This document shows, in pieces, positions 39,601-51,600 of a DNA stretch of 64,000 bases. Both the position numbers and the translations under genes were made by a program. The notes below the pieces were generated by a model. It had not been told where the DNA came from and did no database searches. It was given only the letters and a program-made list of their open reading frames with translations. The DNA is from Gordionus sp. m RMFG-2023. Lineage: Eukaryota; Nematomorpha; Gordioida; Chordodea; Parachordodidae. The stretch covers positions 24,963,366 through 25,027,365 of the forward strand of contig NC_088777.1 in NCBI RefSeq assembly GCF_954871325.1. Reading direction: 5' to 3'. How positions within the stretch are numbered: position 1 is the first letter of the stretch; each line of letters starts with the position of its first letter.

Positions 39601-42600
39601 TCACAATATCATCTGCAAATATCATATTCCACGGGACTGTTTGAGGTATAGACTGTGCTAATACATCTATTACTGTAATGAAGAGAAGTGGGCTGAGAGC
39701 CGACCCTTGATGAACTCCTTCGGCTATTGTAAAGCCTGCTGAAGTACCTGTTGTGCTACGGACCATTGTTGTATGTCCCATATACATATCCTCTATTATT
39801 CTTATATATTTTTCGGGAACTTTTTTGTGGCGTAGCGCCCACCAGATAAGTTTTCTTGGGATTCTATCAAAGGCCTTTTCTAGATCGAGAAAGACCATGT
39901 GTAGCTTTTTGTTCTTTTCCCTGTATTTTTCACTCATTTGCCTAATTGCATGGATAGCATCGGTTGTTGATCTTCCAGGCATAAAGCCAAACTGTGTCTC
40001 TCCTATTTCGATTATATCTCTTAATCTTTTTTCTATTATTTTTTCGTATAGTTTTAGACAGTGTGACATTAGTTTTATGCCCCTGTAATTTTGACAATTG
40101 TGTGGATCCCCTTTATTTTTGAAGATAGGAACTAGATAGCTCTGCCTCCATTTTTGGGGGACCTCTTCATTTCCAAGTATTTTATTGTACAGATTTGTGA
40201 GGAGATGTATTCCATCATCTCCTAGTGCTTTAAGGCTTTCTATTGGAATATCGTCTGGACCCCTAGCTTTGTTGTTTTTCATATGCTTGAGGCATGTGAT
40301 TATTTCTTGTTCTGTTATAGGTTGTACAAGGTTCTGACAAGGGGAGTGTTCGTCGAGATGCAATATGTGGGAATTAAAGTTGAGAAGCTCCTGAAAATAT
40401 TCTTTCCATCTATTCATTATTTCTTTTTCCTTTATTATCAATTTCCCATCTTTATTTTTGATTACTTTCGGAGCTTAGTATTTTATAATTATGTAATTCA
40501 ACTTCTAATATTATGCAAATATATTGGCCTCCATAATATAATATTAAATGTAGGAAAGTTATAATACAGGGTTTCCCATTCAAAAAAGGAAAAGTTTCAA
40601 TCATAAAAGGAAAAGTTTCAATCAAAAAAGGAAAATTTCCAAAAGGAAAGGAAAAAGTCCGATCAAAAAAGGAAAAGTGTCAATCGAAAAAGGAAAATTC
40701 CCAAAAGGAAAAGAAAAGTGTCAATCAAAAAAGGAAAATTCCCATACAAAAAAGGAAAGTGATTTTTAAATTTTATGTCAATTTTTCTTAAATTTTTATT
40801 TAATTTGTTATTCCTTCTTAATTTATTTCTAAATTTTTGCGATTTCTTTACGTTTTTTTCTTACTTATCTTTTCTCAATTTATTTCTAACTTTTTGCGAT
40901 TTTCTTTACTTTTATTTTTCTTACTATATCTTCTCTCAATTTATTTTTCTTCTCATTTTTGATAATTCTTTTGTATTTTTAAAAATAATTTCCAAATTTA
41001 AGTCCATTTTTTTACAATTCTTTACGTTTTTTTTCATCATACATACAATATTCTTTTTATGATTTTTTCATTGTAATCTTTTACATACATTTCTAACCTT
41101 TTCATTCTCTTTAAGTCATTTTTAATCTTTATTTTTTTGAGCATTTCTCATTTTTTTTCTTCTCAATTTTGATAATTATTTTTTTAAAATTATATTTAAT
41201 GTTTTTGGCAGACAATATAATTACAATTGTTTAATTAAATTAATCGTTTGGTTATAATGTACCTTTTTAAAATTAAATAAGTTTGAACTGTAATACCAAA
41301 CGATATGTAAATTAATAAAATATAATCATTTTTAAATTCTAATTTTTAAAATTATCAAAAATGAGAAGAAAAAAAATTGAGAAATGTTCAAAATAAAAAG
41401 ATTAAAAATGACTTAAAGAGATTGAAAAGGTTAGAAATGTATGTAATAGATTACAATGAAAATATCATAAAAAGAATATTTTATGTATGATGAAAAAAAA
41501 AACGTAAAGAATTGTAAAAAAATGGACCTAAATTTAGAAATTATTTTTAAAAATACAAAAGAATTATCAATAATGAAAAGAAAAATAAATTGGGAGAAGA
41601 TATAGTAAGAAAAATAAAGGTAAAGAAAATACCCAAAAGTTAAAAATAAATTGAGAAAAGATCAGTAAGAAAAAATCGTAAAGAAATCGCAAAAATTTAG
41701 AAATAAATTAAGAAGGAATAACAAAAATAAATAAAAATTTAAGAAAAATAAATAAAAATTTAAGAAAAATTGACAAAAAATTTTAAAAAAGTTACGATTT
41801 TCCTTTTTTGATTGATACTTTTCCTTTCCTTTTAGGAATTTTCCTTTTTGACACTTTTCCTTTTTTGTTTGACACTTTTCCTTTTTTGTTTAACACTTTT
41901 CCTTTTTTGATTGACACTTTTCCTTTTTTATCGGACTTTTTCCTTTGGGAATTTTCTTTTTTTGATTGACACTCTTCCTTTTTTGTTACCTTTTCCTTTT
42001 ATGATTGACCCTTTTCCTTTTTTTGACAGGACCTTTTCCTTTTATGATTGAAACTTTACCTTTTTTGATTGGGACTTTTCCTTTTTTGAATGGGAAACCC
42101 TGTAATATAATACAAATAACGTAACCTTTAAAATATATAAGATATTAAAATATAACATATCTTCTTTCCCACCAAGTTAGATCGTCTATCAATCTTTTTA
42201 TTTACCAAGTTCAAGTTCATCTATTAATTTTTTTGTTGGCTTTCTTTCCCTCGTTGGATATCGGGGTTGCATTCCTTCCGACTTGGTTCAATGTTTCTAC
42301 TGTTTTAGTTTCTCCTAACTTTATATTGTTATTATTATTTTGGTTTCAACTGGTTCTTCCCTTATTCGTAGTTGGTCTGCGTGTTTTCGTACTATTTTAT
42401 CTTTTTCTTCTACATTATACGAGAATTTAGCTTGTTGATTTATTATTTTTCCTTCATGCCATCCTTTTTCAAGTGGATTATTTATCCAAACTAATTCGTT
42501 TTCTCCAAAATATCTATGTAGACCTTTGTTTAACTGGTCGGGTTTCACTACAGATGTTTATAATTTTTCAGTAATTGAAGGTTTGACCCAGTCCAATAAT

Positions 42601-45600
42601 GTATTTAGTCTTTTCCCCATAAATAGTTTGGCAGGTATTCGCCCCTTTGAGGAGTGTTCGGAATTTCTATACGTAAATAATACTTCATTTAGGCAAAATC
42701 TAAATGTGCCCTTTCCCAGGGTTGTGCTGGCAGATTCCATGGGTATACGGCAACTCCTGGTAATATCTCTGCGATGTTTTTGACACCCAATACAGCGGTT
42801 AACTAATTAAGCAACATCTTTATCTAATTGTTCCCACCATATATAATGTCTCGTAATGGATTTCATTGATGTAATACCCGGATGTCCCATATGCAATATC
42901 TGTAAAACTCTTTTTTGTAGTGAGTACGGAATGATTAATCTTCCATTCCAAAATAAAATACCATCATCATTTTCTATTTCATCTATTCTTGTTCTAAAAG
43001 CTTGCAATTCTGGTGTTTGATTTTGTATATTTGTACCATTTATTAATATTTTTACTCTTCTTAAAATTGGGTCTTTCGCGGTTTCATCTCTAAGTTCTTT
43101 TCTTGATAGAGTTAATGTGTCATAAGTAAGATTTCTTATATATTTCACTGTTTTATTTTCGCTTGTTATTTTATCATTATTCTTCTCTATTGGGTTTCGC
43201 GATAAAGCATCTGCAAGTATATTATTAGCGCCATTCTTGTACATTATATCATAATCATATGCAGATATAAGCCCAACGTAATAATCTTTGGTTTGTTAAT
43301 GAGCTTAAATCTCTATTATCACCATATATTTTTATTAAAGGTTTGTGGTCCTCCTTTCGTATTTTAAATTTTCGTCCATACAAATAGTTATTAAATTTTT
43401 CTACGCCGTTTATCATGGCTTTGGTCTCCTTATCGAATGTTGAATAATTCTTTTCAGCATCTCGTAAAGTTTTCGAGGTGTAAGCTTTTGGGAATTCGTT
43501 ACCATTATCATATTTTTGCATGGGTACAGCTCCAAATCCTTGGTTAGATGCATCTGTTTCTAATATTAACTCGAGGTCCTGTTTATAAAAATTTATAGTA
43601 TTTTGTTCTGTTACTATTCCTTTTGCTTTTTCAAATAATGCATCATCTTTTTTAGTCCAATTCCATTTAACATTTTTACTAGTTTTATTATGTAATTCGG
43701 CTATGATTCCATGTAAGCTTGGTATGAACCGTGTATAATAGTTTAATATACCTAAAAATGATTTATGTCATGTCTATCTTTTGGATTTGAATATTTTTGT
43801 ATTGCTATTATTTTATTTTTATCTAGGTGTATTCCATTTTGATCCTAAATATGATACTTTTTCTTTCATAAAATTTTGCTTGTTTTGACTTTTAATCCCG
43901 CATTTTGTAATTTTTTGAGGACTTGTTTTATATTCTCTATATGTTCAGTATCATTTTTTCCTGTGATTATAACATCATCTAAATAAACGGCTGTATCTTT
44001 ACAGTCAGCCAGTAAATCGTCCATATATCGAAATATTATTGGTGCTGTAGCTATACCAATAGATAATCGTAAATAGCGGTAGTATCCATTTGGTGTTACC
44101 ATTGTTAATAATTCTTGCGATTCTTCGTCAATGCTCATTTGTAGATATGCGTTGAGATCTGATGTTGTATATTTATTTCCATTAGCGATCTTTGTGATTA
44201 ATTCTTCAAACATTGGTAGAATGTGATAGTCTTTTAGTAGAAATTTATTTAATGTTACTTTAAAATCTCCACATAATCATAGTTCACCTGAAGTTTTACG
44301 TACCACTACCTTTGGAGTACTCCAGGTTACTCTTGTTGATGAATCTATTTTCTTTATTATTTATTTTCTTCCAAACGTTTCAGTTCATTTTCAATTTCTA
44401 CTTTTAATGGCAACGGTACTCTTCTAGCTGGCAGTGCAATTGATTCCGTATTTTATTCCAATTGTAGTTTTACTGGTTCGACATTTTTTATTAATCCTAA
44501 TTTATTATCAAACTCCGTAGCAAATTCTTTATATAGTTTGTCAATATTCACGTTACCATTATTATTATATTTATTGTTGATCATATTGATTTTTACATTT
44601 GTTGGTAACGATAAATCAAATTCTATAGTCCATGGAAATCCAAATAGTGCTGCATCTTTTGTTTTTGTAAAGCTGTCCTAACATTTTGAAAATTTTTTTC
44701 AATAATGAATGGCAGAGGTATTTTTAGGAATCATTTCACATGTAGGAAATCTACTACATGCTGTTAATGAGTAGTTGCAATCAGATGAATCTTAACAAAG
44801 ATTCACAAAATTATGGTGCAGATGTTTTCATCTGTACAGTTAAAAATTGAAAATAATTTTATGACGCCATTGCTAAAACTTAATTATATTTTATTTGAGA
44901 TTTAAATAATAAGAACTAACCGTCGTTATTGACATATTTATAATCCTGGCATGACATATTATATATTTGTTCGACCTCTAATGTTGTTAAAGCCTCTCCT
45001 TTTTCCAGGCAATCCTCATCGGGCTAAAAATGCGCTTGGATGAGGCTTTAGAATGAGGTAAGGAGAAAACATACTCGCATATTTTTCCTAAGCAAAAAAT
45101 TCTACCCATTTCTCCTTTGCTTTTAGACCATCTAACTTTAAGTATTTTGGCGAATCATAAAAAATAGAGAGAATTACAATCTCCTCAAACAAGAAATCAA
45201 TGCCTTTCCGGTATTTTTAATAAGGTCATAATATTTATACATTTGTAATTAGAGTTATTAAAATCAAATTTTGATTGTAAATACTAAAATTGTCTTAATA
45301 AAAATATCTGCTTCATTTAAAAATGTATTAATTAGAGTATTATTTGAACATTTTAATATAATATTTTTAGCAATAGCGCCATAAAATTTATTATCTATTT
45401 TTAACTGTAGAGATGAACAGAGTTGTACCATGATTTTGTGAATCTTTTTTAATAAAGAATATTTTGATTGCAACTGAATATTAATTGCATGAAGTAGATT
45501 TCCTACATGTGAAACGAATCCCAAATATGCTTCTGCCATTTCATACTCGAAAAAATTTTTCAAAATTTTAGGACAGCTTTTAAAATCTTTATTTAAGAAG

Positions 45601-48600
45601 TATTTTTTTAATTGTAAAATTTTAAAATTCTATCGATGGCAGGTATTAATGACAACCACCTGATAGGTATATATCGCAACAACTCACACCATTCCAAGTC
45701 AGCCCACTTTACCAACTCTTTTAATTCATTAACACTTTTAGTTGATGACTAAATTCGTTAAAACATTTCATCACAATTATTTCGACATCCACAGATAGTA
45801 CATTTATTGCCTTCTTGTAAGAATTATGTAGTATATAGCATATACAGCCAATTGGTATTAATTTATTATACTGCTGCCTCAATTCGGTAACTTTGGTTTT
45901 TGCCAAAATTTACAGAGGCATTATCAGCGCAGAAAGCTGACATGCAAATCATTGATAACCCTGAATCAGCTATATTTACCATTATGTGGCTAGCTACATC
46001 GTTGAATTTTTCACTATCCGAGGAAAAAATTTTAACAGTTTTATTGAAATGTTCTTAATCTTGTTGAAATAGCGAAGGATCGAGGGAAATGTTTTAATAT
46101 TTCCCTTATTAGGTGCATCTGTTAGAATTGCATATGGATGCCCATCTTTCAAATCGTCTAGAATTGACCTCTAGGATTCAGGTACTAAAACACTTGTGAT
46201 AGCCTTGCTCATTTTTGTTCTGCCACAAGTAAGGTTTGCACTTATATTGGAGTCTTTAAATATCATGAGAAAAAGATTCGACCCATATTGTGATGATATA
46301 GCTCTGTTAATGTTGAACTACATGATAGATGTATACGATTTCCGCAAATGTAGTTGCATCTGTATTATTTATTATTTTTGAGAATATTATTGTATTGCAA
46401 TCGATGTTGATATACTCCCCTGTACTGACTTGTATGAACGAAATGATGTTGATTAATTATTGGATAAAAATAAACCAGGATAGAAAGAAATTTACAAACT
46501 AGACATGTTTTTCGAATAAATATTTAAAATTATTTTAAAAATAATCAATTAATGTCTCAAAATTATTATTTATATATTAAAAATGTTAAAATACTAAAAA
46601 AAAATTGCGGGAGAAATTAAAATATTGCGGTAGATTTCCAATTGCGATAGTTTTGCGGGAGAGGGATGTCTGCGTATAAACTAAAAAATTGCGGGAGTCT
46701 CCCACTGATAGGGGGAGACATGGCAACCCTGGGCAATGTGGTTTGATTTCCTACATTTGTTGCACGTCTTTCCGTATTCTGGACAATTTCTAATAGCATG
46801 AAAACGATTACAAAAATAGCAAGAGTGTTGGAATTGGACCGATGGGTCCCCCAGTCTGAGTGGGTAAAAATACAGTCTGTGATCGGGGGTCCGGGATGGT
46901 CGATGACGGGATCCAGGGGGCCGGGTTTTATAGATTTAGTCATGGTATCACACGTACAACGTAGTGGAAATAATATTTTCAAAGTTTATTAAAGTCGAAG
47001 TTGCAAAGCAAAATAAAATACAATCAAAGAAAAATATTAATGGTCCAGAAAAAAGGTATTTTTCCCACCTTTATAATTTTTTGAAAACAAAGAGAAAAAA
47101 AAGAAGGTTGTTATATAATCGCGATACAATCATTCTTGAAACTGGTTAGAACCAGTTTCAAATGCAATATAAAAATAAGGTATAATATCAATTTCATAAC
47201 AAAAAAAAGGAAGATGGGAAAACAAAAGAAGCAGGTAGAAAAAAAATCGTAAAGAGAAGAAATAAGTTATATGGGATAAGTGGGGAGATAGAACATAACA
47301 GTTTTCTTGTATTTGTGGTAGTTATTATAACCTTTCATTGGTTCTCTTTTTACGTATGTTTTATTATCATTTTGATATTCCCGATTATCATTATCATTAT
47401 ACTGTCAATTACTATTATCATTTTGATTTAATCGTTTGTTATTATCATTATATTCGATCGTCTCTTTGATTTTATAAACCATTTTATTAGTATTATTTAT
47501 TTCTAAGTCTAAAGCTATTTCTATAATTTTGTATAAGCTTAACGGTTGGTCTTCATCTTTAGTATCTGGGTATCTTAAACGTAGTTCTTTATCTAATTGC
47601 GACATCTTTAGTCCAGCGATTAAATGATCGCGAATTCTTAGTTCTACATTATACCAAATTCGCATCTTCGGGCTAGCTCCTTTATATTTTTTAAATAGCT
47701 CATTACGGATTTAGTAGGGCCGCGACTTAATCTAATGAAATCAATTCTGATGCCAGAACAATTCTTTCATCTTTATAAAGTTGTTTTGCAATTTTGTATA
47801 TATCTGTCTACACTACATTTTCAATTTTTCTTGGAAAGAGTAATTTTTTTATGTCAGTTATAATATTTATTCCTCCATAAGCTATAAATAATTTTTTCAA
47901 AGTGGCCTCAGTTTGAGGAATATTTTTAACATATAGTATGTATTTTATTTAGTCAATGTAATCTTCAATGTAACATTCGTCTTTTTTATATTCCTGTAAT
48001 ATTATTTTATCCATCATTTCTAAATCTATTATTTATTTTTTTATAAACAGAAAAAAAATTTAAATTCTATATACTATTTAACTTGACCGAAAACCGAACT
48101 CGCGACTTTTTTTTTTAATCTCAGCGCCAATTTTTATAGTCAAAACAATCGGTAACTATATATTATTGTTTACTATATATAGTATTTTATAATTATGTAA
48201 TTTAACTTCTAATATTATGCAATTATATTGACCTCCATAATATAATATTAAATGTAGGAAAGTTATAATAATATAATATACAAATAACGTAACCTTTAAA
48301 GATATTAAAATATAAGAAAAACAATCTTTAAAACTCTTTTAATAATGAATGGGATATGAATGAGCTTTACACAGTATTAAATCCATTCCGAGAGTAGGTG
48401 GAATTTCTTTCCTCCCTAAAAGGATCGACAATAAACTTAGGGTTATTATTTCGCAGCGAAATAGAAGCTCATATACAAATAAATAGATCTGATTGCTCAG
48501 ATATTATTTGCTTAAAAGAAAATATGAAAAAAAGTTTGACCATAGGTTTGCCATTACTGAACTTCAAGTTATTTTATATTTTTATTAATAAAATTATATT

Positions 48601-51600
48601 TTATACATTCGATATTAGCAACTCTACTTGATCCCAGATTTCAAAATCTTAAAGTTGTTTCAGAATATTTAAATTCGAATTCTATGACATCATTGCAATT
48701 TTTAATTCGACATTTAAAACTTTTTGAGCGTGATAGAAATGCACAGAGTGAAATTCAAGATGAGGATAATGGTCAAACATCAAGCACTTATATAGGTAAA
48801 TTAGCTCGTAAATATTCCCTTCCAAGTAACGATTATAACAATATTAGTAATCTAGAACAAGAATGTCATATTTTGCTCAGCCAAAATAATATCCCATTAA
48901 TCTTTTGGAAGAAAAAGCGACTGTAACTTCCTATGCTTGCTAATTTAGCTAGGAAGGTTCTTTGTATATATGGAACCAGTATCAAGCATAGGAAGTTCCA
49001 GTCGCTTTTTCTTCCAAAAGATTAATGCATCCTCTTCTGGTATATTATTTTGGCTGAGCAAAATAAGACATTCTTGTTCTAGATTACTAATATTGTTATA
49101 ATCGTTACTTGGAAGTTTACGAGCTAATTTACCTATATAAAAGCTTGATGTTTGACCATTATCCTCAACTTGAATTTCTCTCTGTGCATTTCTATCACAC
49201 TCTAAAAGTTTATGCAATGATGTCGTAGAATTCGATTTTAAATATCCTGAAACAACTAAAATTTTGAAATCTGGGATTAAGTATAGTTGCTAATATCTAG
49301 TGTTTAATTTATTAATAAAAATATAAAATAACTTGAAGTTCAGTAATGGGAAACCTATGATCAAGCTTTTTTTTCATATTTTCTTTTAAGCAAATAATAT
49401 CTGAGCAGATCTATTGATTTGTATATGAGCTTCTATTTCACTGCGAATAATAACCCTAAGTTTATTGTCCATCCTTTTTGGAAGGAAAGAAATTTCACCG
49501 ACTCTCGGAATGGATTTAATACTGCGTAAAGCTCATCAATCATATCCCATTTATTATTAAAGAGTTTTAAAGATTGTTTTCCTACTTTATTTAGAACATT
49601 ATTTATAGGAATTTTGTTTACACTGCGAACACTTTATAGCATAATTAATATGCTATGCCAGCGTGTAGGGCAATTTAATTTTAAAGTTTTTGCATAAATT
49701 AGATTGGATGGTGCAATGCCATTTCTATTATCCGATGTATCAGACATATCAAAATGGTCATCAAGGTATGGATCAGAGTCATCAATATCCAAGATATGAC
49801 CTGTCTCATAAATTGACTGCAGACATTTACGATGTTCAGCCTCAATTTAACATTCCAAATCAGCTACTCGATATCGGAGGGCTGAAATAATTTCTCTAAT
49901 TTTTTTAATGAGAATATCAATTTTGGCATTTAAAAAATAAAGTAAATTAAGAGATAAAAATATACTAACCATTTGATAACTGAGCACATTACAAATAAAT
50001 TAGATGCATTTTGGACTATTCGAACAAAATTTATGATATAGGGTTGGCCAAGATTTAAGCTGATTTCTCCTTACTTTTCATTTCATAAAAGAGTGTTAAT
50101 TAGTTTTAAAATTTGTTTTTTATATCAAATAGAAATATTGCTGTCGAATTGTCATTAGATGAAGGTAAAAATTGGGTCACACCAAAATTACATCAAAATA
50201 ATAATATGCTCTTGAATAAGCCAAACAGTAATATAAATAATGATATCTTTTTGAACGATTTATCTAAAAACACTCTACTTAAATCTTCGATATCTACTTC
50301 TTTAAAAGACGCTTGGAGCTTTTGGGAATATAATGCCGTCATTGAAATACCCTGCCAAATAATATGTCGTGCCTTTAAAGTTGAAAGTTTGCTATATTTT
50401 TTTGTTAATTTAAATTTTAGTAAATTGCACAAATCTTTTAAATTTTTAAGATTTTCAATATTTGTGAAAACATTTTATAGCCATAATATTTATAATTTAA
50501 ATATATTCTATATTTAAAATTCTAGGTTGTTTTTTAAAAGTGCTTGATGCTTCTTTCATTCGCAAAGTTTCTTTTCAAACACAATATACTTTTTCAAATA
50601 CATAGTACCTTTCATTACTAATTAGACAAGAGGAGGGCACTATGTTTTTTGAAAAACCTCACTATATATTTTAAAAAGGACAGTATAAGAGACGCTTGCC
50701 AGGAATTTAGTGGGTGGGGTAATTTTTTTTAAATATAGAAACGATCATTTTTTGAAACATGAATTTATTAGAAAGAATCATATTTAAAATTTTCGAACAC
50801 GATTAATAAAATATTGAACATAATATTGTTAAAAAGTGTATATGTTCATAAACTGGAAAGTAAATCACATTAAAATATAGAATTAAAAATATATGATAAT
50901 TTAAAAATTTAATCAAAATATCATTCATAAATGGATATTTAATCTTCTATGCAAGTTAATTTTTCAATAATTTGCTCTGTGGGATCAAATATTTATGTGT
51001 TTTAAGTAGTGTTGTTAAACGGCTCGTTTTGAGTCGATTTTTAAAAACGGCTAACTCAATATTTTATCCAGAATAATTTTACGCAAGTCTGGAGATTTTG
51101 CTCATAGATGGTACAAAGGTACATCAATTAGTGAAATCTCGAGGCTTAGGCAATATTTTTCTGGCTAAAATATTGAGTTAGCCGTTTTCAAAAATCGACT
51201 CAAAACGAGCCGTTTAACAACTAGTTTTATGTAGAGCTAATTATTCTATCTATTTTCTAATGTCTTATTTCTGGTATTCTCTCATTCTTGCTTAGGCTTA
51301 TTGGTATTGCCAAATTAAACAGTAATTTTTATATTGGAAAAAAGCTCTAAAATAATTTTAAAGTATGCAATGCTTCCATATCGTTTCTTGGAAGATTATC
51401 TATTAGAATTATAATCATTATTACCAAGATTTAAATGCTGAAATTAATTATTCCTCAATAATTTATTATCTTCTGAATAATTGGGTCAGATTATATTTTT
51501 TTAATATCAAAAGTCAGTATATCTTCAGACGAATTGCGAGGTAATAATATTTGTAAATTAGATAGTGTCATATGATGAATCACAAATCATTCTATGATTT

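Larger units (their letters stand above)
38782..42155 (-). repeat. 3' LTR, split by two insertions
   Basis: LTR pieces 38782-38840, 40476-40566 and 42103-42155 align in order with the intact LTR at 48131-48315. The gaps hold the LINE (38841-40475) and the fold-back element (40567-42102). The intact LTR supplies both empty sites. Confidence 0.85.
38782..48315 (-). mobile_element. Ty3/gypsy LTR retrotransposon fossil
   Basis: Lies on the minus strand: 5' LTR 48131-48315, primer site (TGGCGCTGAGATT) next to it, gag, pol in the order RT, RNase H, integrase, a purine tract at 42156-42172 and 3' LTR 38782-42155. The direct repeat GAAAAAC flanks it at 38775-38781 and 48316-48322. The partner hAT copy at about 49585-49600 shows the unoccupied site. 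The two LTRs differ at roughly a dozen positions over 185 bp, so it is not recent. It is broken, with many interruptions, and has itself received a LINE, a fold-back element and a hAT. Confidence 0.85.
31623..50132 (+). other. SUOX intron, about 18.5 kb, deep transposon nest
   Basis: Begins with the near-consensus donor gtaagtg and ends aaatag. Contents: a GGCCCAG-type hAT-like element, a YLDD-type LINE relic, a BED-type hAT, an LTR fossil inserted in that hAT, a LINE and a fold-back element inserted in one LTR, another hAT inside the LTR fossil, and an inverted partial copy of the BED hAT. Confidence 0.85.

Noticed and set aside
38852-40441. 529-codon frame as a host gene
   Set aside because: RT motifs, A-rich tail and target duplication make it a LINE. 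Frames on the other strand here and at 60380-62145 are its shadows.
40567-42102. CRISPR-like regular repeat arrays
   Set aside because: The 21-bp units are contiguous variants with no unique spacers, lie in inverted arms of a transposon, and the DNA is eukaryotic.
50113-50517. hAT dimerisation fragment
   Set aside because: First suspected from its place next to a hAT. The SLDEGKNW, AWSFWE and IICRA motifs and matching splice phase show that it is a sulfite oxidase exon.
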